This document shows positions 40,782-49,056 of a stretch of 64,000 nt of DNA, in pieces. Position numbers and translations under genes: made by a program. Where the stretch lies: the NCBI GenBank assembly GCA_947383645.1, contig CANDEH010000001.1, positions 1-64,000 on the forward strand, written 5' to 3'. Source of the DNA: an uncultured Clostridia bacterium. GTDB taxonomy: Bacteria > Bacillota > Clostridia > Oscillospirales > Oscillospiraceae. A model generated the notes under the pieces. It saw only the letters and a list, made by a program, of their open reading frames with translations, ran no database searches and was not told the origin of the DNA. Each line of letters opens with the position of its first letter. Within the stretch, counting starts at the first letter, position 1.

Positions 40782-41744
40782 TTACGGCCGGGGGGAGAAC
40801 GCCGCCTCCGTCCGCTCCGCGACTCTCAGCTTGGCGCTGCGGGCTCGGGGGTTCTCCTGCAGCTCCTCCGCCGAGGCGGTAACGGGCTTGCGGTTCACCA
40901 GATGCACCTGGGGTTTCTTCCCGCACACGCACACCGGGAACTCCGGCGGACAGGTGCAGCCTGTGGCCATCTCCCGCAGCTCCTGCTTGACGATCCTGTC
41001 CTCCAGACTGTGGAAGGTGATGACCGCCAGCCGTCCGCCGGGGCGGAGGCTCTCCACCGCGCCCCGGAGCATGGGCGTCAGCTCCCCCAGCTCGTCGTTG
41101 ACGGCGATGCGGATGGCCTGAAAGCTCCGCTTGGCCGGGTGCTGCTTCTCCCGCAGGGCCTTGGCCGGCATGGCGGAGCGGATGATCTCCACCAGCTCCA
41201 GGGTGGTCTCAATACGCCGCGCCTGCCGGGACGCGACAATGGCCCGGGCGATGCGGGGGGCGTACCGCTCCTCGCCGTAGTCAAAGAGGATGCGCCGCAG
41301 CTCCTCCTCGCTGTAGGTATTCACCACCTCCCGGGCCGTGAGGGCCGCGGAGGCGTCCATACGCATATCCAGGGGGGCGTCCTGCTGATAGCTGAACCCC
41401 CGCGCCGCCTCGTCCAGCTGGGGGGAGGAGACGCCCAGATCAAAGAGCATCCCGTCCGCCCGGTCCACACCCAGACTTGACAGCACCTGCCTCACCTGGC
41501 TGAAGTTGCTGTGGACCAGCGTCACGCGGTCCCGATAGGCCGCCAGCCGCTCCCGGGCGGCGGCGAGGGCGGTCTCATCCCGGTCCAGGGCGATGAGCCG
41601 GCCGGTGGTGAGCCGCTGCGCGATTGCCAGGGAGTGCCCCGCCCGGCCCAGAGTGCCGTCCACATAGACGCCCTCCGGCCGGATGGCCAGGGCCTCCATG
41701 CACTCGTGCAGGAGCACCGGCCGGTGTCCGTAATCCTTCTCCAT
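40782..41744 (-). CDS. rsmH: 16S rRNA (cytosine-1402-N4) methyltransferase
   Basis: 320 aa. The start HRPVLLHECMEAL, the SAM loop YVDGTLGRAGHS (about 28-39), ALDRDETAL, GMLFDLGVSSPQLDEAARGFSYQQDAPLDMRM and the closing HSLEDRIVKQ are all diagnostic. It methylates C1402 in the ribosomal P site. Confidence 0.97.
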   Translation of the reverse strand: MEKDYGHRPVLLHECMEALAIRPEGVYVDGTLGRAGHSLAIAQRLTTGRLIALDRDETALAAARERLAAYRDRVTLVHSNFSQVRQVLSSLGVDRADGMLFDLGVSSPQLDEAARGFSYQQDAPLDMRMDASAALTAREVVNTYSEEELRRILFDYGEERYAPRIARAIVASRQARRIETTLELVEIIRSAMPAKALREKQHPAKRSFQAIRIAVNDELGELTPMLRGAVESLRPGGRLAVITFHSLEDRIVKQELREMATGCTCPPEFPVCVCGKKPQVHLVNRKPVTASAEELQENPRARSAKLRVAERTEAAFSPRP

Positions 41745-41813
41745 CTTATCCTGTCCCGCCGTATCAATAGTAGTACCTGCAATACCCGCCTGAAAGCGCC
41801 GGCAGCGCGAAAA

Positions 41814-42230
41814 TCAGAGCTCCAGCTCCTCCATGGCCGCGGCCAGATTCTCCGGGTCCAGACCCACTTCCTCGATGGCCTGCCACCGCTCCGGGTTCCA
41901 CAGCTCCACGCACTTGGAGGCGCCGGTGATTACCACGTCCTTCTCCAGCGCGGCGTACTGGCGCAGCTTGGCGGGCACCAGAATCCGGCCCTGGCCGTCG
42001 GGCTCACACCTGGCGGCGTTGGCGAAGAGAGTCCGCATGGAGCGGGCCCTGGAGAGGGGCAGAGCCTCATACTTCTCCGTCAGAGCCGCCCACTTCACGT
42101 CCGAGTAGACGCTGAGGCAGCCGTCCAGACCGATGGTGACGTAAAACGTCTCCCCCAGCTCCTCGCGGAATTTGGCGGGGATAAACAGCCGGCCCTTGGC
42201 GTCGATACTGTGCTGATATTGGCCGATCAT
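41814..42230 (-). CDS. mraZ: Transcriptional regulator MraZ
   Basis: 138 aa, two SpoVT/AbrB-like halves: IGQYQHSIDAKGRLFIPAKFREELG (about 2-26) and ANAARCEPDGQGRILVPAKLRQYAAL (about 71-96). MraZ represses its own dcw promoter by binding direct repeats, and matching repeats are present upstream. First gene of the cluster. Confidence 0.96.
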   Translation of the reverse strand: MIGQYQHSIDAKGRLFIPAKFREELGETFYVTIGLDGCLSVYSDVKWAALTEKYEALPLSRARSMRTLFANAARCEPDGQGRILVPAKLRQYAALEKDVVITGASKCVELWNPERWQAIEEVGLDPENLAAAMEELEL

Positions 42231-42270
42231 GTTTCCCCACCTGCCTTTCTCTCTGTGGGGCTGTTGTGGG

Positions 42271-42342
42271 TTAGTCCACTACTTTCCCCCACTTTCCACC
42301 ACCCGCGTTCTTTAGTATACCCGCTCGCCGGACAAATTGCAA
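42271..42342 (-). promoter_or_regulatory. dcw cluster promoter with MraZ boxes
   Basis: On the minus strand TTGCAA (42342-42337) and TATACT (42319-42314) are 17 bp apart. Downstream, 10-bp direct repeats TGGTGGAAAG, TGGGGGAAAG and TAGTGGACTA (42301-42272) match the AAAGTGG-type repeats bound by MraZ in other Firmicutes and Mollicutes. Confidence 0.75.
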
Positions 42343-42411
42343 GGGAAAATTTTGTACTATTTTTCTCGAATTATGTCAATATTACCCAGAAATAATGAAT
42401 TTTTATAATAT

Positions 42412-42425
42412 AAAACGTACGTTCT
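42412..42425. promoter_or_regulatory. SOS-box-like palindrome in the mraZ upstream region
   Basis: AAAACGTACGTTCT, or AGAACGTACGTTTT on the other strand, fits the Firmicutes LexA box CGAACRNRYGTTYG at all but the outer two positions. It adjoins a TATAAT (42425-42430). No known SOS gene is beside it, so this is only a candidate. Confidence 0.25.
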
Positions 42426-42778
42426 ATAATGTTGCTTCTGCGGGACTTTTCCGCCTCCCCCATATCTTGTGCAGCAGATGGGAACCAGCGCCACATCTTG
42501 TATCGATTACAGGGCGTTTTCTGCTTTTTGATTTTATAGATCAGCATTATGCACAAATTTGACATACAAATTTTGGCCGCCTGCGGGCGAATTGGTCCGG
42601 TTTTTCCGGCGGTGGTCGGAGGCGCACAAAATTACCCTCGGCGGGGGAGGAGGCCGCCTGTTCCGCGCCGCGAAACCCGGGATACCATTTGCGTTTTCTG
42701 GCCCCCTGTGCTATCATCAGTGTGCGGGCCTTGTTTGAAAATTGTCAACATGCCCAAACGGCGGGGGGTTCCGCCATA

Positions 42779-42830
42779 CCGCGTAAAAAATTCTTGAAAT
42801 ACATAGAGTATTTCTGCAAATTCTGCCCTG
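42779..42830. mobile_element. Fragment of the 162-bp MITE
   Basis: CTTGAAATAC-N5-GTATTTCTGC and flanking bases align with the inverted complement of the MITE interior at 4260-4320. Terminal repeats are missing. A TTGCGT-17-TATCAT promoter-like pair (42689-42717) precedes it. The rest of the 42343-43076 gap shows no convincing gene. Confidence 0.6.
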
Positions 42831-42862
42831 TCCAGCGAAAAAATCCCTTGCCGTTGGGCGTA

Positions 42863-43060
42863 TTGCCACGTGTCAAACAAGTCCTATAGTCGAATAACGT
42901 GAAGACCAGCAGAGAACGGAGAAGAAAATGGCGCACAGCTTCGATGTACCCGCAAGGGACACGCCCCATCCGTGAGGCGACTGGGCCGCCGTCCCTGGCG
43001 GCGGTCAGCCCGCCTCCCTCTTGCCCTTCCTCAAGTTGTTCGACTCTATTCTTTCATATA
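42863..43060 (+). ncRNA. Candidate structured RNA between mraZ and the 272-aa gene
   Basis: A TTGCCA-16-TATAGT promoter (42863-42890) precedes about 160 nt of hairpin-rich sequence with a GCCGCC/GGCGGC stem near 43000. The sequence ATAGTCGAATAAC (42886-42898) is complementary to a segment ending at 43050, so the ends of the region can pair. A closed terminal stem and apical hairpin recall 6S-like RNA, but I do not recognise a specific family, and one arm overlaps the -10. It could also be the 5' leader of the next gene. Confidence 0.25.
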
Positions 43061-43076
43061 GAGGAGGCGTTCTGCC

Positions 43077-43895
43077 ATGTCAAGCACGGAAGCCTGCGCA
43101 GCACTGGCTGTGAACTACTATCAGATGGGCGTTGCCCATATGGACAATGCCCTGCCGGCGCAGGCCATGCTCTACCTCAAACGGGCCGACACCGTATACA
43201 GCGCCAGGGATGAAATCTACGACGCCGTCGGGCCTGCCCTGGTGGACGACTGCTCCGGCCGCATCGGGGAGTTGGAGGAGGAGCCGCTCTTCTCCAATGA
43301 GTTTCCCCAGGCGGTTGCGGAGCTGGCGGAGGAGCTGGACGAGGACCAGGTTCGCGTCTGGGGCCTCTTCACCCTCTGCCGGCTGGTGAGGCTGGGGGAG
43401 CGTCTGGCCGCCCTTCCCGGCTGCGAGCTCTTTGGTCAGCTGCGCTGGGCGGCGGAGTTCGTCCTCCGCTCCTTCCAGGAGGAGGTCACCGGCCGGGAGC
43501 TCCGGCGGCTTCAGGACCTGGGCAGCGCCTTCTATGAGCTCAGCGGCAGCCCGGCCTACTTCGCCGGCGGAGCTGTTGCCGTCCCCGGCGGCCCGGACTT
43601 TGAGGTCTTTGATCTCAACGGCCAGATGGTCCTTGAGGAGCTGATGATGTACCTCACCGCCCACGTGGACCGCCTCACCGGAGAGGAAAACACCCTGGTG
43701 ACGGAGATCATCCCCTGCGCGCTGATGATCGACTACTGTCTGCGCACAGCCGGACAGGATGAGGAACACCCCCTGATCCGGCGGGAGATCGGGCGCATCC
43801 AGAGCGATCTGGACTTTCTCCGCACCGGCCCCACCTGGGCGGCGGTAAACCGGCGGGCGGCGGAATACCTGGAGCTGGACATCCTGGCGCAGTAG
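43077..43895 (+). CDS. Hypothetical helical protein
   Basis: 272 aa, acidic and mostly helical. The N-terminus (ALAVNYYQMGVAHMDNALPAQAMLYLKRADTVY) resembles a TPR-like helix pair; the rest shows no family I recognise. GAGGAGG lies 11 nt upstream of the ATG. It stands alone between the dcw and liv loci and is followed by a strong terminator. Confidence 0.65.
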   Translation: MSSTEACAALAVNYYQMGVAHMDNALPAQAMLYLKRADTVYSARDEIYDAVGPALVDDCSGRIGELEEEPLFSNEFPQAVAELAEELDEDQVRVWGLFTLCRLVRLGERLAALPGCELFGQLRWAAEFVLRSFQEEVTGRELRRLQDLGSAFYELSGSPAYFAGGAVAVPGGPDFEVFDLNGQMVLEELMMYLTAHVDRLTGEENTLVTEIIPCALMIDYCLRTAGQDEEHPLIRREIGRIQSDLDFLRTGPTWAAVNRRAAEYLELDILAQ

Positions 43896-43999
43896 CCGCG
43901 CTCCGCCCGGACGAGCGCCTGACAGGGCTGTGACCGGCGCTGCGGATCCGCTCCTTTAGGGCCTGCGCATATCTGCCTGCTGCGAACAGCCCCTGACGC

Positions 44000-44048
44000 A
44001 AAAAAGTCACCGGCCCGATTATGGAATAATCGGGCCGGTGACTTTTTT
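44000..44048. terminator. Bidirectional terminator after the 272-aa gene
   Basis: AAAAAAGTCACCGGCCCGAT and its complement form a stem longer than 20 bp with A and T runs on either side. Confidence 0.85.
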
Positions 44049-44443
44049 GGCGCTCTGTCAGAAAGCGGCCCTCCGGCGGGAAAAATGGCGGCGCCCCGGC
44101 GGCTGTCTGCCATACAGAGAGCTGCTGGCAGAATGTAAGAAAAAACATCCCCCTGCGGTTGCCGCTGCCGGACAACGGTCCAAATGGACTCACATCCAGG
44201 TATGGCGGCAGGGAGACGGTTTCAGACGGATCCGCCTGTTGCCGCGGGTAGTTTGAGGGGTGTTTTTGTAGCTGCATTAATTGTTGTTTCCGATCCTTTC
44301 CGGAGGAAAATTTTCCGGGGATCCGAGGGCTGCCAATTGCTGAACCCATTGTGTCGCAGCATGTTCAGAGTTTACTTCCTGTTTTGCATGCTTACCGTTC
44401 CAGATTGTCATACTAAGCAAAAAGTTAAATTCAACAAAAAACC

Positions 44444-44919
44444 TTGCATCAGAAGGTCAACTATGCTACAATATAACAAATCCAGCAAATCAATGGCCCC
44501 GGGGCGAAGGCGAAGCCGGCTGCCCCGACGGCGGAAAACCGGCAGACGGCGGGGACGCCTCTGCGTGACAGGCGGACGGATTCCCGCGGGCTCTCGGCGG
44601 AAGGGAGGAGTACCGGAGAGGCGCGGCGGGAGGATCGGGTTGGTGCAAGGCCATGGCCTTGGTTTCTGTGCGGAGCCGCACAGAAGAGGCGGTGGATACT
44701 GCCGGTGTGCCGGCTGTCATAATACAAAACAGCAGAGCTGTCCTCCCAAGGTCGGGGGACCTCCGGCGGCGGGCTGCGGCCGCGGGAACCGGGGACTCTG
44801 ACCGGACTATACGCATATCAAGATGCGCGCAGCACATCATCACATGGCGCGGCGTGCGCCTTTCCCCGGCGACCTGACCGCCGGAAGGCGGTCAATAGAA
44901 AATAAAGGAGGAAACAATC
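44444..44919 (+). promoter_or_regulatory. liv operon promoter and 440-nt structured leader
   Basis: TTGCAT (44444-44449) and TACAAT (44467-44472) are 17 bp apart. The transcript would carry about 440 nt before the ATG at 44920, with no good ORF inside. Hairpins include CTGTGCGG/CCGCACAG at 44666-44683. A GAGGAGTACC segment (44606-44615) and GGTTGGTGCAAGGCC (44638-44652) resemble the AGUA and distal-loop parts of a T-box stem I, but the canonical T-box 14-mer and an intrinsic terminator are not seen. It is either a divergent regulator or plain leader. The stretch 44049-44443 shows no gene. Confidence 0.45.
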
Positions 44920-46098
44920 ATGCGCAAATCTATGAAAAAGCTGCTTGCTCTCACTCTTGCCTGTCTCATGCTCTTCGGCCTGATGGCCTGTGGGGACAAG
45001 GGCGGCTCCGGCGGCGGCTCCGGCGACACCATCAAGCTGGGCTGGATGGGCTCCCTCACCGGCGACCAGGCGGCCTACGGCACCTGCGAGAGCCAGACGC
45101 TGAAGATGCTGGTGGAGGAGAAGAACGCCGAGGGCGGCATCCTGGGCCGTGAGATCGAGCTGATCTGCTACGACACCAAGGGCGACGCCCAGGAGGCCGT
45201 GAACGTGGCCAAGCGCCTGTGCGCGCAGGACAAGGTCTGCGCCATCATCGGGCCCAACGCCTCCGGCCAGTGCATCGCCATCCAGTCCGTGCTGGATGAG
45301 TACAAGATCTCCGACATGTCCACCGTGGCCACCAACGAGAAGGTCACCATGCAGGACGGCGTGCTGAAGGAGTACAACTTCCGCGTCTGCTTCCTGGATC
45401 CCCAGCAGGGCAACATCGCCGGCTCCTTTGTGGCCGACTACCTGAAGTTCAACAAGGCCGCCGTGCTCTACGACGTGAACGACGACTACGCCCTGGGTCT
45501 GAAGGACAACTTCATCCGCGTGTTCAAGGAGAAGGGCGGCTCCATCGTGGCCGAGGAGGGCTACACCGCCGGTGACACCGACTTCACCGCCCAGCTGACC
45601 AAGATCAAGGAGGCCGGCCCCCAGATCATCTTCGCCCCCATCTTCTATCAGGATTACATCATGATGCACAAGCAGGCCCGCACTCTGGGCATTGAGCTGC
45701 CCTTCCTGGGCGGCGACGGCTGCGCCTCCGAGGTGCTCTTTGACGCCGCGGACGACGTGGACGGCTCCTACGTCATCAACCACGTCTCCCTGGTTGACCC
45801 CTCCGCCGACGCCTACCGCGCCCGCTACTCCGAGCGCTGGGACGGCGCCAAGATGGAGCTGAACGGCTACATGGCCCACGACGCCTTCCTGCTCTGGTGC
45901 GCCGCCGTGGAGAAGGCCGGCAGCGATGATCCCCAGGCCATCGCCAAGGCGTACTGCGAGGTCGAGGTGAAGGGCATGGCCGGCGACATCAAGATCTCCC
46001 CGGAGACCCACAACCCCGTGGGCAAGAGCGGCTGCGTGGAGCGCATCGACGGCAAGAACAAGACCTATGTCTTTGAGACCTACATTGCTGCCGAGTAA
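44920..46098 (+). CDS. Branched-chain amino acid ABC transporter substrate-binding lipoprotein
   Basis: 392 aa. The lipoprotein signal MRKSMKKLLALTLACLMLFG ends in LMAC with the acylated Cys at 24, then a Gly/Ser linker and a type I periplasmic-binding fold (IKLGWMGSLTGDQAAYGT..., SQCIAIQSVLDEYKI-like hinge). It is of LivJ/LivK type and is followed by livH, M, G and F. Substrates are probably Leu/Ile/Val or related amino acids. Ribosome-binding site AAAGGAGG. Confidence 0.9.
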   Translation: MRKSMKKLLALTLACLMLFGLMACGDKGGSGGGSGDTIKLGWMGSLTGDQAAYGTCESQTLKMLVEEKNAEGGILGREIELICYDTKGDAQEAVNVAKRLCAQDKVCAIIGPNASGQCIAIQSVLDEYKISDMSTVATNEKVTMQDGVLKEYNFRVCFLDPQQGNIAGSFVADYLKFNKAAVLYDVNDDYALGLKDNFIRVFKEKGGSIVAEEGYTAGDTDFTAQLTKIKEAGPQIIFAPIFYQDYIMMHKQARTLGIELPFLGGDGCASEVLFDAADDVDGSYVINHVSLVDPSADAYRARYSERWDGAKMELNGYMAHDAFLLWCAAVEKAGSDDPQAIAKAYCEVEVKGMAGDIKISPETHNPVGKSGCVERIDGKNKTYVFETYIAAE

Positions 46099-46140
46099 TC
46101 TGTACATACCGGAAAACCTATAAAAAACCCCTTTCTGACA

Positions 46141-46172
46141 CTCGGGCGCCCCATTTGACTGGGGCGCCCGAG
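46141..46172 (+). terminator. Internal terminator/attenuator after the binding-protein gene
   Basis: CTCGGGCGCCCC pairs with GGGGCGCCCGAG across a 7-nt loop. It lies between the binding-protein gene and the permease genes and would give an excess of the binding protein over the membrane components. Confidence 0.75.
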
Positions 46173-46176
46173 GCTA

Positions 46177-46294
46177 AGAACCTGTATTCATAACTTCAAA
46201 TGCTGCCCGCGCGGCTGCGCGGGGAACATTTTCTTTTTGGATGGGCGGTGAGGTCCGCTGTTCAATGGGTATTTTCGGTTATGAATGCAGGCTC
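46177..46294. mobile_element. 118-bp MITE-like inverted-repeat element between livJ-like and livH
   Basis: The left end AGAACCTGTATTCATAAC and the inverted right end AGAGCCTGCATTCATAAC match at 16 of 18 positions. The interior has no gene. Its sequence differs from the 162-bp MITE. The livH ribosome-binding site AAAGGAGG begins just downstream. Confidence 0.6.
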
Positions 46295-46318
46295 TAACAG
46301 GACCAAAGGAGGCTATAC

Positions 46319-47191
46319 ATGCAATATTTTCTCCAGCAGTTGGTCAACGGGATCTGCCTCGGCGGCATGTACGCGCTGATGTCGGTGGGATATTCGTTGG
46401 TCTACAGTATTATGAACTTCTCCAACTTCGCCCACGGCGGCGTCATCATGGTGGGCGCCTATGTGGGCTACTTCACCCTGACCGCCCTGGGCTGCCCCTT
46501 CTTCGTATCCTTCCTGCTCTGCGGTTTGGGCAGCGGACTGCTGGCCGTCATCATTGAGCGGCTGGTCTACTCCCCCCTGCGCAAGCGCCACGCGCCCTCG
46601 CTGTACTTCATCATCTCCGCCATGGGCGCGTCTATTTTCCTTGAGAACTTCGTCATCGCCGCCATCGACGGCACCCCCCGGAACTTCCCCACCCTCTTTG
46701 CCAACAGCATCAACATCGGCGGCGTCTCCCTGGGCCTGGACAGTCTGATGATGATCGTGGTCTCCGTGGTGGCGCTGCTGATTCTGATGTTCATCATCCA
46801 GAAGACCAAGGTGGGCCTGGCCATCCGGGCCTGCTCCTACAGCGAGAAGGCCTCCACCCTCATGGGCATCAACGGCGACCTGGTGATCTTCACCATCTTC
46901 CTGATGGGCGGCGTGTTGGCGGGCTTCGCCGGCATGCTCTACGGGATGCGCTTCATCGTCCGTCCCACCATCGGCCAGGTGACCAACAAGTCCTTTGTGG
47001 CCGCGGTGTTCGGCGGTCTGGGAAGCCTCCCCGGCGCCATTGTGGGCTCGGTGCTCCTGGGCATCATGGAGATCTTTGTGGCGTCCTTCAACTCCAATCT
47101 GCGCGACCTGTTCGTGTACGGGCTCCTGATCCTTGTCCTGGTAGTCAAGCCCTCGGGCCTGATGGGCAAGGTCGTGGAAGATAAGGCGTAA
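46319..47191 (+). CDS. livH: Branched-chain amino acid ABC transporter permease LivH
   Basis: 290 aa, eight membrane helices. The start LQQLVNGICLGGMYALMSVGYSLVYSIMNFSNFAHGGVIMVGAYVGY and FGGLGSLPGAIVGSVLLGIMEIF near the C-terminus are the LivH signature. It forms the channel with LivM. Confidence 0.95.
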   Translation: MQYFLQQLVNGICLGGMYALMSVGYSLVYSIMNFSNFAHGGVIMVGAYVGYFTLTALGCPFFVSFLLCGLGSGLLAVIIERLVYSPLRKRHAPSLYFIISAMGASIFLENFVIAAIDGTPRNFPTLFANSINIGGVSLGLDSLMMIVVSVVALLILMFIIQKTKVGLAIRACSYSEKASTLMGINGDLVIFTIFLMGGVLAGFAGMLYGMRFIVRPTIGQVTNKSFVAAVFGGLGSLPGAIVGSVLLGIMEIFVASFNSNLRDLFVYGLLILVLVVKPSGLMGKVVEDKA

Positions 47192-47205
47192 GGAGGGAGA
47201 CAGAT

Positions 47206-48156
47206 ATGAGTTGGTACTACATCGAAGGCATTCTGATCCAATCCTGCTACACCCTGCTGATCGTGCTGGGTCTGTCCATCCTTACCGGCTACACGGGCAT
47301 GTTCTCCTTCGGCCACGCGGGCTTTGTGTGCATCGGCGCGTACATAGCGGTCATCTGCACCATGTCCTTCGGCCTGCCCTACCTGCTCTCCCTGCTGATT
47401 GCGGGTCTGGTGGCCATGGGCCTGGGCGCGCTGCTGGGCAAGATCACCCTGAACCTGAAGGGCGACTACTTCTGTATCGCCACGTTGGGCGTGGGCGAGG
47501 CCATACGTCTGATTTTCAACAACCTCCAGCTGAGCTGGACGGTAAACGGCAAGGAGTTTATTCTGGACGGCGCCAAGGGCATCGCCAGCATCCCCCTGAA
47601 GACCAGCTTCGGCACCGCTTTGGTGATTGTGGTGGTCTTCGTCACCGGTACGGCGCTGCTGATGAACTCCAAGCACGGGCGCAGTATGCTGGCCGTCCGG
47701 GAGGACGAGCTGGCCGCCCAGATGAGCGGCATCAACACCTTCCGCAGCAAGATGCTGGCCATGTGCATGTCCGCGCTGTACGCGGGCATCGCCGGCGGCA
47801 TGCTGGCCCACTACTTCGGCTACCTCCAGCCCAAGATGTTTATGATGGTCAAGTCCACGGAGTACACCATCATGGTCATCTTCGGCGGCATGGGCTCCAT
47901 CACCGGCGCGGTGCTGGGCACGGTGCTGCTGTGCGCCCTGCCGGAGCTGCTGCGGGCCGTGGGCGACTGGCGTCTGGTCATGTACGGCCTGGCCGTCATC
48001 ATCATCATGATCGTCCGGCCCAGAGGTCTCATGGGCGGCAAGGAGATTACCGACCTGAAGCTCTTCCGCGTAATCAAGGGGTGGTTCAGCGGGAAGAAGA
48101 ACCCCACGCTGCCCGCCGGGAGTGACGGCGGCACGGACAGCGGAAAGGAGGCGTAA
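47206..48156 (+). CDS. livM: Branched-chain amino acid ABC transporter permease LivM
   Basis: 316 aa. LTGYTGMFSFGHAGFVCIGAYIAV and the transmembrane EAA-type region VREDELAAQMSGINTFRSKMLAMCMSALYAGIAGGMLAHYFGY are diagnostic. A Gly/Ser-rich C-terminal tail of about 20 residues is extra. It starts 14 nt after livH with AAGGAGGGA upstream. Confidence 0.95.
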   Translation: MSWYYIEGILIQSCYTLLIVLGLSILTGYTGMFSFGHAGFVCIGAYIAVICTMSFGLPYLLSLLIAGLVAMGLGALLGKITLNLKGDYFCIATLGVGEAIRLIFNNLQLSWTVNGKEFILDGAKGIASIPLKTSFGTALVIVVVFVTGTALLMNSKHGRSMLAVREDELAAQMSGINTFRSKMLAMCMSALYAGIAGGMLAHYFGYLQPKMFMMVKSTEYTIMVIFGGMGSITGAVLGTVLLCALPELLRAVGDWRLVMYGLAVIIIMIVRPRGLMGGKEITDLKLFRVIKGWFSGKKNPTLPAGSDGGTDSGKEA

Positions 48157-48159
48157 GGG

Positions 48160-49056
48160 ATGAGCAAGGAGCAAATGGTATTCAAGCACCACGACCCCAA
48201 CGTGATCTTAGAGCTCTGGCATGTGACCAAGCGCTTCGGCGGCCTCACCGCCGTGGGCGACGTCTCCTTCCAGATCAAGAAGGGCGAGATCTACGCCCTG
48301 ATCGGCCCCAACGGCGCGGGCAAGACCACCATCTTCAACCTGATTACCGGCGTCTACGCCATCACCGAGGGCCGCATCATCTTCGACGGGAAGTGCATCG
48401 GCCAGGGCAGCGACATCATCAAGGACGACGCCCGGGAGACCGACGTGAAGCCCTTCCAGCTCAAGCCCCACGCCATCATGTCCCAGGGCATGGCCCGCAC
48501 CTTCCAGAACATCCGCCTCTTTAAGAGCGAGACCGTCTACAACAACGTGCTCACCGCCTGCCACGCCATGGCGGACTACAACATCTTCCAGTCCCTGTGG
48601 CGCTTCAAGGCCGGCCCCAAGTGGCTGAGCAAGTACGCCCGCCAGGAGGAGGAGCTGCGGGCCAAGACCGAGGAGCTCCTGAAGCTCATGGGCATCTGGC
48701 AGTACAGGGACATGGTGGCTGTGAACCTGCCCTACGGCCAGCAGCGGCGTCTGGAGATCGCCCGGGCCCTGGCCACCAACCCCAAGCTGCTGCTCCTGGA
48801 CGAGCCCGCCGCCGGCATGAACCCGGAGGAGACTCTGGCACTGATGGAGATGATCCGGGAGATCCGGGACAAGTTCGATCTCAGCGTGCTGATTATCGAG
48901 CACCACATGGATCTGGTCATGAACGTCTCCGACCGGATCTTCGTGCTGAACTTCGGCAAGCCTCTGGCGGAGGGCACCCCGGCGGAGATCCAGAAGAACC
49001 CCGAGGTGATCGAGGCCTACCTTGGAAAGGAGGACGACACGAATGGCGATGCTTGA
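48160..49056 (+). CDS. livG: Branched-chain amino acid ABC transporter ATPase LivG
   Basis: 298 aa. Walker A GPNGAGKTT (about 48-56), QGMARTFQNIRLF, the LivG-type signature LPYGQQRRLEIARAL, Walker B LLLLDEPAAGMNPEET and H-loop IIEHHMD. It powers import together with LivF and overlaps livF by 14 nt. Confidence 0.96.
   Translation: MSKEQMVFKHHDPNVILELWHVTKRFGGLTAVGDVSFQIKKGEIYALIGPNGAGKTTIFNLITGVYAITEGRIIFDGKCIGQGSDIIKDDARETDVKPFQLKPHAIMSQGMARTFQNIRLFKSETVYNNVLTACHAMADYNIFQSLWRFKAGPKWLSKYARQEEELRAKTEELLKLMGIWQYRDMVAVNLPYGQQRRLEIARALATNPKLLLLDEPAAGMNPEETLALMEMIREIRDKFDLSVLIIEHHMDLVMNVSDRIFVLNFGKPLAEGTPAEIQKNPEVIEAYLGKEDDTNGDA

Noticed and set aside
44049..44443. Possible genes in the gap before the liv operon
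   Set aside because: Frames here lack ribosome-binding sites and family resemblance, and composition is unlike the neighbouring genes.
44596..44760. A standard T-box riboswitch
   Set aside because: The conserved 14-nt T-box and a terminator with a U-tract are missing; only two stem I-like motifs are seen, so I keep it as a divergent possibility only.
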